Below, in pieces: positions 33,495-44,508 of a stretch of 64,000 nt of DNA. The position numbers and the translations under genes were made by a program. How positions within the stretch are numbered: position 1 is the stretch's first letter; every line of letters begins with the position of its first letter. Below the pieces are notes generated by a model. The model was not told the origin of the DNA and searched no databases. It saw only the letters and a list, made by a program, of their open reading frames with translations. The stretch is from Micromonospora kangleipakensis. Lineage in GTDB: Bacteria > Actinomycetota > Actinomycetes > Mycobacteriales > Micromonosporaceae. The stretch covers positions 5,270,001 to 5,334,000 of the forward strand of contig NZ_SHLD01000001.1 of NCBI RefSeq assembly GCF_004217615.1, given 5' to 3'.

Positions 33495-34009
33495 CCCTGG
33501 CCGGACCCGGAACCTGGGGCTGCGCGGGCTGCGGGCGCACGAGGTCCGCGGCACGCAACTGGCCCCGGCACTGGCCTACGACCCCGACCTGGCGCTGGTG
33601 GTCCGCGGCAACGACGCCTTCCGCCCGGGCTACGACCCGGACGCGGTCGACAGGGAGCTGATCGCTTCCGGGCTGAGCCTGCTCGGCCTGGTCAAGCACC
33701 TGACCGCCACCGAGCACGGCTGGTTCCTGGAGACGTACGCGGGCCGGCCGGCTGGTCCGATCGACCCGGACGCGGAGTTCAGCGTGGGCTCGGACGAGAC
33801 AACCGACGCGCTGGTCGCGTCCTTTCTGGACGTCTGTGCCCAGGCGCGGGCGGCGGTGGCCGCCGGAGGCCTGGACGAGGTGGTCCGCATGGCTGGGGCG
33901 CGCCGGTCAACCTGCGCTCGATCCTGGTGCACATGATCGAGGAGACCGCCCGGCACAACGGCCACGCGGACGTCATCCGCGAGGCGATCGACGGCGCCAC
34001 CGGGCACTG
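33495..34009 (+). pseudogene. Chimeric remnant: SGNH-hydrolase fragment joined to DinB/DUF664 fragment
   Basis: From about 33511 the frame reads [20 protein letters not shown] then [20 protein letters not shown], an internal SGNH/GDSL esterase piece without its GDS nucleophile block. At about 33660 it becomes [20 protein letters not shown], which belongs to a DinB-like (DUF664) protein. A frameshift near 33892 moves the end, [20 protein letters not shown] and [11 protein letters not shown], to another frame. Neither parent gene is complete, and both N-termini are missing. This looks like a deletion junction that joined two former genes. Confidence 0.75.
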
Positions 34010-34041
34010 ACCACGCCCGCCACGCTCACACCGCGGCCCGG

Positions 34042-35295
34042 TCAGGTCCCCTCTGCCGTCGGTGGTGGCGGCGCGGCGCCACGCAGCACCAGCGCGCTGT
34101 TGAAGCCGTCGAACCCGCGCGCGCCGACCAGCGCGATGCGGCTGCGCGGCCGGCGGGGCGCCCGCAGGAAGTTCAGCTCGCAGCCCTCCGCGGGCTGCTC
34201 CGGCCCGGCGGAGGCGGGCAGCAGGTCGTGCCGGAAGGCGAGCAGCGCGGTCGCCGCGTCCAGGGCGGATCCGCCCTGGTGGGCGCGGCCGGTCAGCGGC
34301 TTCTGCGTGGTCACCGACGGGTTCCGGAAGCCGAACACGGCGCGCAACGCGGCCGCCTCGGCCCGGTCGTGGGCAGGCACGCCGAGCGCGTCCGGCCAGA
34401 CCACGTCCACGTCGTGCGGGCGGACGCCGGCTCGGTCCAGGGCCAGCCGCAGCGCCCGGGCGTAGTGCGTCGGGTCGGGGCCGGCCTCCGGGTCCGTGGG
34501 GGCGGCGTCGTGGGTGGCCGCCCAACCGGTCACCTCGCCGTAGATCCGGGCGCCCCGGGACAGCGCGTGCCTCAGTTCCTCCACCACGAAGACCGCGCCG
34601 CCCTCGGCGGGTACGTACCCGGCGGCCCCCACGTCGAACGGCCGGTACGCCCGCTCCGGGTCGGCCACGTCGCTGAGCAGGCCGGAGCGGAGCTGGCAGG
34701 CCAGCGCGTACGGGCTCAGCGGGCATTCGGTCGCCCCGGCGATCACCACCGGGGTGCCCCGACGGATGGTCCGGACGGCGTGGGCGAGGCTGTCCAGCCC
34801 GCCGGCGGACTCGGCGACCAGCACCCCGCACGGCCCCTTGAACTGGTGGTGGATGGAGAGCTGCCCGACGCTGGCCGCGTAGAACCAGGCGATCGACTGG
34901 TACGCACCCACCGTCCGGGTCGGCCCGCCCCAGAGCCGTTGCAGCTCCCGCTGCCCGAACAGGTTCCCCCCGGACGAGCTGGCCAGGGTGACCGCCCAGC
35001 CGTACGGGTCGGGGGCCTGCTCGGGCAGGCCGGCGTCGGCCAGCGCGAGCCGGGTGGCGGCGAACCCGAGATGCGTCCACCGGTCGGTCTGCACCCGCTG
35101 CCGGCCGTCGGCGTACCCGGCGGCGTCGAAGTCGGGCACCTCCCCGCCGAGCCGGGTGGGATAACCGGTCGGGTCGAAGAGACTGATCGGCCCGATGCGC
35201 CGGGTGCCGGCGAGCACGGTCGCCCAGTGCGCGTCGGCGCCGACGCCGCTCGGCGCCACCACCCCGACCCCGGTCACCACCGCCCGCGCGGTCAC
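34042..35295 (-). CDS. Type II polyketide chain-length factor (KSbeta)
   Basis: A 417-residue ketosynthase-like protein that pairs with KSalpha to set polyketide chain length. It keeps the thiolase fold and the CLF layout: [20 protein letters not shown] at the N-terminus and FDVGAAGYVPAEGGAVFVVE near the middle. The active-site Cys of KSalpha is absent, as expected. The position usually filled by Gln in CLFs (AEQAGGLDAL) is Ser163 here: VAESAGGLDSL. The GTG start at 35295 lies on the edge of a 59-bp tandem repeat and lacks a close ribosome-binding site. This is the last gene of the operon, next to a pseudogene. It is most likely part of a spore-pigment or other aromatic polyketide pathway. 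Confidence 0.92.
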   Translation of the reverse strand: MTARAVVTGVGVVAPSGVGADAHWATVLAGTRRIGPISLFDPTGYPTRLGGEVPDFDAAGYADGRQRVQTDRWTHLGFAATRLALADAGLPEQAPDPYGWAVTLASSSGGNLFGQRELQRLWGGPTRTVGAYQSIAWFYAASVGQLSIHHQFKGPCGVLVAESAGGLDSLAHAVRTIRRGTPVVIAGATECPLSPYALACQLRSGLLSDVADPERAYRPFDVGAAGYVPAEGGAVFVVEELRHALSRGARIYGEVTGWAATHDAAPTDPEAGPDPTHYARALRLALDRAGVRPHDVDVVWPDALGVPAHDRAEAAALRAVFGFRNPSVTTQKPLTGRAHQGGSALDAATALLAFRHDLLPASAGPEQPAEGCELNFLRAPRRPRSRIALVGARGFDGFNSALVLRGAAPPPPTAEGT

Positions 35296-35530
35296 GACGC
35301 CAACCCAGTTCGCGACTGCGGGGCTCGCAAAATCGGCTCACTCCTCGCGCTCACGACGCCACCCCGGTTCGCGACTGCGGGGCTCGCAAGCCCGGCTCAC
35401 TCCTCGCGCTCACGACGCCACCCCGGTTCGCGACTGCGGGGCTCGCAAGCCCGGCTCACTCCTCGCGCTCACGACGCCACCCCGGTTCGCGACTGCGGGG
35501 CTCGCAAGCCCGGCTCACTCCTCGCGCTCA
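35291..35530. repeat. 59-bp tandem repeat array between KSalpha and KSbeta
   Basis: Three identical 59-bp units (35341-35399, 35400-35458, 35459-35517) are followed by a partial copy that contains the KSalpha stop codon. On the KSbeta side, a fourth copy (about 35291-35340) has diverged at several positions. Each unit contains a hairpin, GGGCTCGCAAGCCC. On the coding (minus) strand, each unit also carries GTCGTGAGCGCGAGGAG, a stop-like TGA plus an SD-like GAGGAG. The first copy supplies the KSbeta GTG. All other gene pairs in this operon are coupled, so the array replaces what was probably a tight junction. Confidence 0.95.
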
Positions 35531-36792
35531 CGCCATCACCGCCAGGCGGCGGAGGACCATCGCGGACTGGAAGCCGCCGAAGCCGCTGCCGACCGAGAGC
35601 GCCACGTCCACCGGCAGCTCGCGGGCCTCGTTGGGCACGTAGTCCAGGTCGCACTCCGGGTCGCGGGTGGTCCAGTTCGCCGTCGGCGGCACCACGCCGT
35701 ACTCGATGGCCAGGGCGCAGGCGGCCATCTCGATCGAGCCGATGGCGCCGAGCGAGTGCCCCACCATCGACTTGATCGAGCTGATCGGCACCCGGTACGC
35801 GGCCGGGCCGAGCGCCCGCTTGAACGCCGCGGTCTCGTGCCGGTCGTTCTGCCGGGTACCGGAGCCGTGCGCGCTGATGTATGACACGTCGCGCGGGGCG
35901 AGCCGAGCCTGCCGCAGCGCGTCGCCGATGGCGAGGGCCATCTCCACCCCGTCGGGGCGCAGCCCGGTCATGTGGAAACCGTTGCTGCGGCTGGCGTAGC
36001 CGGCCACCTCGCAGTAGACGTGCGCGCCCCGGCGGCGGGCGTGCCCGGCCTCCTCCAGCACCAGCACCGCAGCGCCCTCGGCCAGGACGAAACCGTGCCG
36101 GTCGGCGTCGAACGGGCGGGAGGCGTGCTCCGGGTCGTCGTTGTCCGGGCTGGTCGCCCCGATGGCGTCGAACGAGGCGACGGTGACCGGCGAGATGGGC
36201 GAGTCGGCGGCCCCGGCGAGCAGCACGTCGGCCTCGCCGTCGGCGATGAGCTGGTGGGCGTACCCGATGGCGTCGATGCCGGAGGTGCAGCCAGTGGAGA
36301 CCACCTGGGCCGGGCCGTGCAGGCCGTGCCGGCAGGCCACGTCGGCGGCCAGGCTGCTCGGGACCAGCGCCTGGTAGAGGTACGGCCCGCCGAGGCTGTG
36401 GTCGACCAGCCAGCGCCGGCCGGCGTCGCTGACCCGGACGTACTCGCGCTCGAGCGCCATCGTCCCGCCCACGGCGGTGCCGAGCACCACCCCGGCGCGC
36501 TCCCGTTCGGCGTCGGTGAGGGCCAGGCCGCTGTCGGCGAGCGCCTCCGCCGAGCAGGCCAGGGCGAACTGCACGTACCGGTCGGCGCGCTGCCGCTCGG
36601 CCAGGGTGATCCCGGCGGCGTCGGGGTCGAAGTCGCACTCGGCGGCGATCCGGGAGCGGAACGGCGCCGGGTCGAAGAAGGTGATCCGCCGGGTCGCCGT
36701 GCGCCCCTCGGTGATGGCCTTCCAGAACCGGTCCCGGGTGGCGCCGCCCGGGGCGACCACCCCGACGCCGGTGACGACGGAGCGCCGGCCGG

Positions 36793-36796
<4 letters not shown>
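35528..36796 (-). CDS. Type II polyketide ketosynthase alpha (KSalpha)
   Basis: A 422-residue condensing enzyme for aromatic polyketide chains. The catalytic triad is complete: Cys170 in [16 protein letters not shown], His310 in [16 protein letters not shown], and His347 in [20 protein letters not shown]. The Lys of SSIKSM is also present. The GTG start at 36796 overlaps the cupin stop by 4 bases. Downstream, the KSbeta gene is separated by a 59-bp repeat array rather than coupled. The closest known context is WhiE-type spore pigment synthases, which also have a cupin gene directly upstream of KSalpha. Confidence 0.95.
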
Positions 36797-39311
<2,515 letters not shown>

Positions 39312-39315
<4 letters not shown>

Positions 39316-39779
39316 CCACTCCGCTGCCCGGCCGGCTCCAGGGCGATCAGCGGCTGGTCGTACTCGACCGGCTGGCCGTCGTGCACGAGCACCTCGACGA
39401 CCCGCCCGGCCTGGTCGGCGGTCACCTCGTTCATCAGCTTCATCGCCTCGACGATGCCGACCACCTGGCCGGAACGGATCAGGTCGCCGACGGCGACGAA
39501 GGGCGCCGCGCCGGGTTCCGGAGCCCGGTAGAAGGTGCCGACAACAGGCGCCCGCACGGCGAGCCGGCCGGGCTCGGGCGGTGGCGGGCCGGCGGACGGC
39601 GCGGGCGCGGGCGCGGCTCCCGGCGCGGCCTGGGCCGGGACGTGCCACTCCACCTCGAGGACGGTCTCGCCGCTGCGCAGCCGGACCCGGCGCACCGGGC
39701 CGGCCAGCTCGGCGACGAGCCGGTGGGCGAGCCGGCGCAGGCCGTCGAGGACCGCGTCCGGGCTCTGCGGAACGCTCAT
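39312..39779 (-). CDS. accB: Biotin carboxyl carrier protein
   Basis: A 155-residue BCCP. The biotinyl-Lys motif is VGIVEAMKLMNEVTADQAGR, with the variant VEAMKLMNE. A Pro/Ala-rich flexible linker (APAPAPSAGPPPPEPG) precedes the biotinyl domain, and the N-terminal part (LDGLRRLAHRLVAELAGPVR) is typical. The ATG at 39779 overlaps the accDA stop, and its own stop overlaps accC. Confidence 0.92.
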
Positions 39780-41497
39780 CGCCGCACCGCCGGAGCTCCG
39801 GCGCGGGCCGCGCCGAACCGGCGGAAGCGTTGCCGCCGACGGCGGACCAGGGTGGCCGGTGGCACATCGAGCAGCGGGGCGAGGTTCGCCGCCACCGACC
39901 GGGCCAGCAGCTCGGCGGCGCCCGCCGGGTCGTGGTCGGCGGCGGGCGCCGGCTCGGGCACCACCTCGTCGACCACGCCGAGCCGGCACAGGTCCGGCGC
40001 GGTGAGCCGGAGCGCGCGGGCGGCCTGCGGCGCGGCGGAGCTGTCCGGCCAGAGGATCGCGGCACAGCCCTCCGGGCTGATCACCGAGTAGACGGCGTGT
40101 TCGAGCATCAGCACCCGGTCGGCGACGGCCAGCGCCAGCGCGCCGCCGCTGCCGCCCTCCCCGGTGACCACCGCGACGACCGGGGTGGGCAGCACGCTGA
40201 GCGCCAGGATGTTCTCGGCGATCGACGCCGCCTGGCCCTGCTCCTCCGCGCCCACCCCCGGGTCCGCCCCCGGGGTGTCCACCAGGGTCACCACGGGCAG
40301 GCCGAGCCGGGCGGCCAGCCGCATCAGCCGCAGCGCCTTGCGGTGCCCGGCCGGGCTGGCCATGCCGAAGTTGCGGGCCACCAGCTCGCCGGTGGTGTGT
40401 CCCTTCTGGTGACCGATCACCATCACTGGTCGGCCGTCGAGCCGGGCCAGCCCACCGACGATCGCCGGGCAGTCCGCCCCGAGCCGGTCGCCGTGCAGTT
40501 CGACGAAGCCGTCGAAGGCGCTCTCCAGGTAGTCCAGGGTGGTGGGCCGGCCCGGGTTGCGGGCCGTGCGCACGGTCTCCCAGGCGTCCCGCCCGGAGCC
40601 GTCCGCCGTCTCCGGGGACGGCCCGCCGGCCGGCGCCGGTGGTCGCGGCGTCGGCTCCTGCCGGGGTACGGGCGGGCGCCGGCGGATCCCGCGGCCCTCC
40701 CGGGCGGCGGCGAGCAGCGCGGTCAGCCGCCCGCGCAGCGCGTGCCGGGGCACCACCATGTCGACCTGCCCGTGCCGCAGCAGGAACTCGGCCGTCTGGA
40801 AGCCCTCCGGCAGCGCGGCGCCGGTGACCTGCCGGATCACCCGCGGCCCGGCGAAGCCCATCCGCGCGCCGCTCTCCGCGAGCACCACGTCGGTGTTGGT
40901 CGCGAACGAGGCCGCCACCCCGCCGTACGTCGGATCGGTGATCACACTGACCGTGAGCAGCCCCGCCTCGCGCAGCCCGGCGACGGCCTGGCTGACCGTG
41001 GCCATCTGCATCAGCGACAGCGCGCCCTCCTGCATCCGGGCCCCGCCGGAGGCGGTGATCAGCACCAGGGGCACCTCGTCCGCGAGGGCCCGCTCGGCGG
41101 TCCGGGTGATCAGCTCGCCGACCGCGCAGCCGAGGCTGCCGCCGAGGAAGCGGAAGTCCATCACCGCCAGCGCGATCCGGTGCCCGCCGACGGCGGCGGT
41201 GCCGCAGACCACCGCCTCGTCCAGTCCGGTGCCGGCGCGGGCGGCGGTCAGCCGGTGCGGGTACGGCAGCGCGTCGACGAAGCCGATCGGGTCCACCTGC
41301 ACCGCCCGGTCGGGCAGCGCGGCGAACGAGTCCCGGTCGACCAGCTGCGTCACCCGCGCCGGGGCGTCCAGTCGGGAGTGCGTGCCGCACTCCGGGCAGA
41401 CGTCGAGGTTGCGGCGCAGCCGTTTGCGGTACAGCAGCGAGGCGCAGCCGGCGCAGCGGGACCAGAGCTGCTCGTCGCGCGGCGCGGTGGTGGTCAC
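39776..41497 (-). CDS. accDA: Fused acetyl-CoA carboxyltransferase beta-alpha (AccD-AccA)
   Basis: A 573-residue fusion of both carboxyltransferase subunits. The N-terminal AccD half opens with a zinc finger, with Cys pairs in CAGCASLLY and CPECGTHSRL. It then has the acyl-CoA block LITASGGARMQEGALSLMQM. After a Pro/Arg-rich linker near residues 285-325, the AccA half carries GHQKGHTTGELVARNFGMAS and VTGEGGSGGALALAVADRVL. The GTG at 41497 overlaps the cyclase stop (GTGA). Fused AccDA proteins occur in some aromatic PKS clusters and provide malonyl-CoA for KSalpha/KSbeta. Confidence 0.92.
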   Translation of the reverse strand: MTTTAPRDEQLWSRCAGCASLLYRKRLRRNLDVCPECGTHSRLDAPARVTQLVDRDSFAALPDRAVQVDPIGFVDALPYPHRLTAARAGTGLDEAVVCGTAAVGGHRIALAVMDFRFLGGSLGCAVGELITRTAERALADEVPLVLITASGGARMQEGALSLMQMATVSQAVAGLREAGLLTVSVITDPTYGGVAASFATNTDVVLAESGARMGFAGPRVIRQVTGAALPEGFQTAEFLLRHGQVDMVVPRHALRGRLTALLAAAREGRGIRRRPPVPRQEPTPRPPAPAGGPSPETADGSGRDAWETVRTARNPGRPTTLDYLESAFDGFVELHGDRLGADCPAIVGGLARLDGRPVMVIGHQKGHTTGELVARNFGMASPAGHRKALRLMRLAARLGLPVVTLVDTPGADPGVGAEEQGQAASIAENILALSVLPTPVVAVVTGEGGSGGALALAVADRVLMLEHAVYSVISPEGCAAILWPDSSAAPQAARALRLTAPDLCRLGVVDEVVPEPAPAADHDPAGAAELLARSVAANLAPLLDVPPATLVRRRRQRFRRFGAARAGAPAVRR

Positions 41498-41826
41498 GGC
41501 CGCCGCCCGGGCGCGTCGTACCGGTAGAAGCAGTGGGCCATCGCGTCCCGGGGTGACCGCCAGTCCGGCAGGTATGGCGAGATGAACGGCCGCAACCGCG
41601 CGCTGACCCGGACGAACTCGGGATGCCCGCGGGCGTCCTCCACCGCCCCCTCGCCCGGCAGCTCCGTCTCCAGCAGGTGGACGTAGAGGTCGTGCAGCCG
41701 GTACAGCGAGCGGTGCCGGACGCCGACCAGATGCGGCAGCTCCGTCGCGTCGGACTCGGCGAAGATCTCGGCGACCTGGTCCTCGGCGGTGGGCACCACC
41801 TTCGCGACGATGAGCGAACGGTCCAT
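41494..41826 (-). CDS. TcmI-family polyketide cyclase (first gene of the PKS operon)
   Basis: A 110-residue TcmI/WhiE-ORFVII-like cyclase of the dimeric alpha-beta barrel fold. LIVAKVVPTAEDQVAEIFAE at the N-terminus, GVRHRSLYRLHDLYVHLLET in the middle and SPYLPDWRSPRDAMAHCFYR at the C-terminus are the family signature. The ATG at 41826 has a GGGGGAG site upstream. It overlaps accDA by 4 bases. A close paralogue lies on the opposite strand at 43120-43467, on the far side of the SARP gene, so the region has two copies. Confidence 0.9.
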   Translation of the reverse strand: MDRSLIVAKVVPTAEDQVAEIFAESDATELPHLVGVRHRSLYRLHDLYVHLLETELPGEGAVEDARGHPEFVRVSARLRPFISPYLPDWRSPRDAMAHCFYRYDAPGRRP

Positions 41827-41945
41827 GAAGCGTCTCCCCCTCGGGCGAGTTCCGGTGCGGCCGGACGACTGCCGACACGATCCCGCTGGGGACGTCACCG
41901 CGGCGTCACGCACTGCCAGCGCCCCGCGTAGACAAGTCGTGACGC

Positions 41946-41957
41946 TGCGTTGACGCA
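41946..41957. promoter_or_regulatory. Inverted repeat in the PKS divergent region
   Basis: TGCGT-TG-ACGCA forms a short perfect inverted repeat 120 bp upstream of the PKS operon start. A second, looser one, GCGA-N7-TCGC around AATATT, is at 42002-42016. Both are candidate operators. The 411-bp gap (41827-42237) otherwise holds no gene and is AT-richer than its surroundings. Confidence 0.4.
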
Positions 41958-42071
41958 AACTGTGCACGGGCTATGCGCCCGCTTGCGGCTCCCGTCGCAT
42001 AGCGATAAATATTCGCAGTTCAGAGCTGTTGTTACTGACCGTACTGGAGGGTCACATTAACGACGAATAGG

Positions 42072-42099
42072 TTGACTCAGTGTAATCGTGATTGATAAT
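42072..42099 (+). promoter_or_regulatory. Candidate promoter of the SARP gene
   Basis: TTGACT (42072-42077), a 16-nt spacer and GATAAT (42094-42099) make a good sigma-70-like promoter. It rules out the upstream GTG at 42088 as a translation start, since that codon lies inside the promoter. Confidence 0.55.
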
Positions 42100-42237
42100 C
42101 TCCGTCTTGGCCAGCCCGGACGGCGCCGATATCCGACGCCGCCGCCGCGAGCCGTTCCGACACCGGCGTCGCGGGCAGCCGCGCACCAGGGCAACAAGGA
42201 CGGTCGGGACGAGGATTCCGGGTCGGGGGGTGCGCCG

Positions 42238-43038
42238 GTGACCGGTCATTCCGAAATGCCGACGGCCGGCGCCGGACCCGCGCCGCGGGTGTCGTTACAG
42301 CTGCTCGGCGGTTTCCGGCTGCTGCACGACGACGTGCCGGTGGTGGTGCCCCGGGGGCTGCAACGGGTCATCGCGCTGATCGGCCTGCGGCCGGCCGCGA
42401 CGCGCAGCCACCTGGCCGGGCTGCTCTGGCCGGAGACGTCCGAGGAGCGGGCACTGTCGTCACTGCGTACCGCGCTGTGGCGGCTGCGCCAGGACCCGTG
42501 CTGTCCGCTGCTGACCGACGGGGACACCGTCCGGCTCGACCCGACCGTCCACCTCGACACCGACGAACTGGTCGACGTCGCGGCCCGGGTCCGCGACGGG
42601 GAGGTGCCGGACGCCGTCCGCGTCGCCGGCCGCCACGACCTCCTCCCCGGCTGGTACGACGACTGGGTCCTGCTGGAACGCGAACGGCTGCGCCAGCTCC
42701 GGCTGCACATGCTCGAACAGCTCGCCTGCAACCATCTCGCGGCGGGCCGGCACGGCGAGGCGCTGGAGGCGGCGCTGGAGGCGATGGCCGCCGAGCCGCT
42801 CCGCGAGACCCCGCACCGCCTGGTCGTCCGGATCCACCTGGCCGAGGGGAACGCCTTCGAGGCGGTGCACGCCTTCTACGTCTACCGCGACCTGCTGCTG
42901 CGAGAGCTGCGCCTGGAGCCCTCCCCGGCGATGGGCGCGCTGCTCGACGAGACCCTCGCCCCGATCCGGCACGCCACCCGCCCGCCCTCGCCCCGCCCCG
43001 GCGTCACCGCCCGGTCTCGCGACGTGACGGGGAGGTGA
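42238..43038 (+). CDS. SARP-type regulator (BTAD domain, small AfsR/DnrI-like)
   Basis: A 266-residue protein of the SARP family. After a short leader, the N-terminal OmpR-like DNA-binding region begins LQLLGGFRLLHDDVPVVVPR and includes LAGLLWPETSEERALSSLRT then ALWRLRQD. The BTAD domain follows: HDLLPGWYDDWVLLERERLR and HRLVVRIHLAEGNAFEAVHA. SARP proteins activate antibiotic and pigment clusters. The GTG at 42238 is the start that fits the promoter at 42072-42099, but the ATG at 42256 is possible too. It is divergent from the PKS operon and so its likely direct activator. Confidence 0.85.
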   Translation: MTGHSEMPTAGAGPAPRVSLQLLGGFRLLHDDVPVVVPRGLQRVIALIGLRPAATRSHLAGLLWPETSEERALSSLRTALWRLRQDPCCPLLTDGDTVRLDPTVHLDTDELVDVAARVRDGEVPDAVRVAGRHDLLPGWYDDWVLLERERLRQLRLHMLEQLACNHLAAGRHGEALEAALEAMAAEPLRETPHRLVVRIHLAEGNAFEAVHAFYVYRDLLLRELRLEPSPAMGALLDETLAPIRHATRPPSPRPGVTARSRDVTGR

Positions 43039-43119
43039 CAGCCGCCGGGCATGGTGGCCCGACACGGTGTCCGACGTCCTCGGGCTGGATCAGGGGCACC
43101 ACCGGCGAGAGGGGTCCCG

Positions 43120-43467
43120 ATGAGTCGTCTGCTGATCGTCAGCCGCATCGTCCCAGGGGCGGAGGGCCGGGTCGCACAGATCTTCGCCGAGTCCGACGCG
43201 ACGGAGCTGCCCGGCCTCACCGGTGTCCGGCACCGGTCGCTGTACTGCCTGCACGACCTGTGCGTGCACCTGATGGAGACCGTGGACGTCGACCCGGACG
43301 TGGTGGCCGGCGTGCGCAACCACCCGCTGTACCGGCAGGTCAACGAGCGCCTCTCCGCGCACACGTCGCCGTACCTGCCGACCTGGGGCTCCCCTCGGGA
43401 CGCCATCGCCGGCTGCTTCTACACCTGGGACGCCGCCGTCGCGCCGGCGTCGGACCCGGTGGGCTGA
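43120..43467 (+). CDS. TcmI-family polyketide cyclase, second copy
   Basis: A 115-residue paralogue of the cyclase at 41494-41826. Shared blocks include QIFAESDATELPGLTGVRHR then SLYCLHDLCVHLME, and SPYLPTWGSPRDAIAGCFYT at the end. The ATG at 43120 has a GAGAGGGG site 6 nt upstream. It is 81 bp after the SARP stop, likely in the same transcript. It could handle a different ring closure from its paralogue, or be a recent duplicate drifting apart. Confidence 0.9.
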   Translation: MSRLLIVSRIVPGAEGRVAQIFAESDATELPGLTGVRHRSLYCLHDLCVHLMETVDVDPDVVAGVRNHPLYRQVNERLSAHTSPYLPTWGSPRDAIAGCFYTWDAAVAPASDPVG

Positions 43468-43681
43468 GACCGGCGTCCCGGACCCGCACGGCACCGCGGT
43501 CCGGGACGCCCCTCCGCCTCCGACGGCACACGCTCGGTCATCCCGCCACCACCCGGCGGCACGGCGTGTCCCAGCAGGGACGCAAGCCGCCCACCTCCCT
43601 GTCGTCCACGACGTACGTGTGCGAAGCTGCCCCCGGTTTTTCTCACGACTGTCGTTCACGTACATAAGAGGGAGGTTTGCC

Positions 43682-44458
43682 GTGCCGTCGACTTTCGGGC
43701 AATGGCTGATCCTGATCCTGGCCCTGCTGGTGGGCCTCGCGGGCGGGTGGGTGCTGCGCGGCCGCCAGGCGGCCGCCAGCCCGACGGCGCCCATCGTGGA
43801 GGGTGACCCGGTGGCGCCAGCCGCCGAGGTCAGCGCCCCGGCCACCGCCACCGTCGACCACGAGCGGCCGGCGGCCGTCGTGGACGACGTTCCCCCGCCC
43901 GCCGCGGTCACCGAGGAGCCGGCCGCGGCCGAGTACGACGCTCCCCCGGCCGCCGCCACCCTGGCCGCCAACGCCAGCACCCTGCCGTCGGCCGACACCG
44001 ACACCGAGCGGGCCGAGGCCACCGAGGCCGCGCCGGCCGAGGTCGAGGCCGTTACCGCTACCGAGCCGGTCGAGGTCGACGCCGCGCCGGTCGCCGTCCC
44101 GGCGCCCCGGGCCGCCGCGGAGCACGGCTTCACGTCGGACGCCGTGACCACGCCGACCCAGCCGGAGCCGGCCGCCGTCGTGGCGACGAACGGCACCGCC
44201 CCGGCGGAGACCACGGACGACTTCCGGCGGATCCAGGGCATTGGGCCGAAGCTGGCCGCCGCCCTGCAGACCGCGGGGATCCGCACCTACCGTCAGCTCG
44301 GCGACCTGGACGAGGCGGCGCTGCGGGAGACCATCCGCGCCGCCGGCCTGCGCGCCGCCTCCAGCCTGGCCACCTGGCCGCAGCAGGCCCGGGTGCTGGC
44401 CGGCGCCGGCGCCGAGGCCGACCGGGCGCTCCCGGCCGGGACCGGCGAGGACGCCTGA
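43682..44458 (+). CDS. Membrane-anchored helix-hairpin-helix protein
   Basis: A 258-residue protein in three parts. Residues 1-30 form one membrane segment (FGQWLILILALLVGLAGGWV) followed by a basic LRGRQ stretch. About 140 residues of Ala/Pro/Glu/Val-rich low-complexity spacer follow. The C-terminal 80 residues are a helix-hairpin-helix domain: DDFRRIQGIGPKLAAALQTA then GIRTYRQLGDLDEAALRETI. The GIGPKLAAAL motif is a DNA-binding or protein-contact hairpin like those in RuvA, NAD-ligase and ribosome-associated proteins. The GTG at 43682 is preceded by GGGAGG at 6 nt. I do not recognise the whole-protein family. Confidence 0.7.
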   Translation: MPSTFGQWLILILALLVGLAGGWVLRGRQAAASPTAPIVEGDPVAPAAEVSAPATATVDHERPAAVVDDVPPPAAVTEEPAAAEYDAPPAAATLAANASTLPSADTDTERAEATEAAPAEVEAVTATEPVEVDAAPVAVPAPRAAAEHGFTSDAVTTPTQPEPAAVVATNGTAPAETTDDFRRIQGIGPKLAAALQTAGIRTYRQLGDLDEAALRETIRAAGLRAASSLATWPQQARVLAGAGAEADRALPAGTGEDA

Positions 44459-44465
44459 GTACCGT

Positions 44466-44507
44466 CCCGGGCCGGTGGTGACGATCCGTCGTCGCCACCG
44501 GCCCGGG
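44466..44507. terminator. Bidirectional hairpin terminator
   Basis: A perfect 13-bp stem (44466-44478 with 44495-44507), extended inward by imperfect pairing, lies between the convergent HHH-protein and phosphotransferase genes. Confidence 0.75.
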
Positions 44508-44508
44508 G

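Noticed and set aside
35291..35530. CRISPR array
   Set aside because: The 59-bp units are directly adjacent with no unique spacers, so this is a tandem repeat, not a repeat-spacer array.
42088..42237. Upstream extension of the SARP gene from the GTG at 42088
   Set aside because: That GTG lies within a good TTGACT-N16-GATAAT promoter and has no ribosome-binding site.
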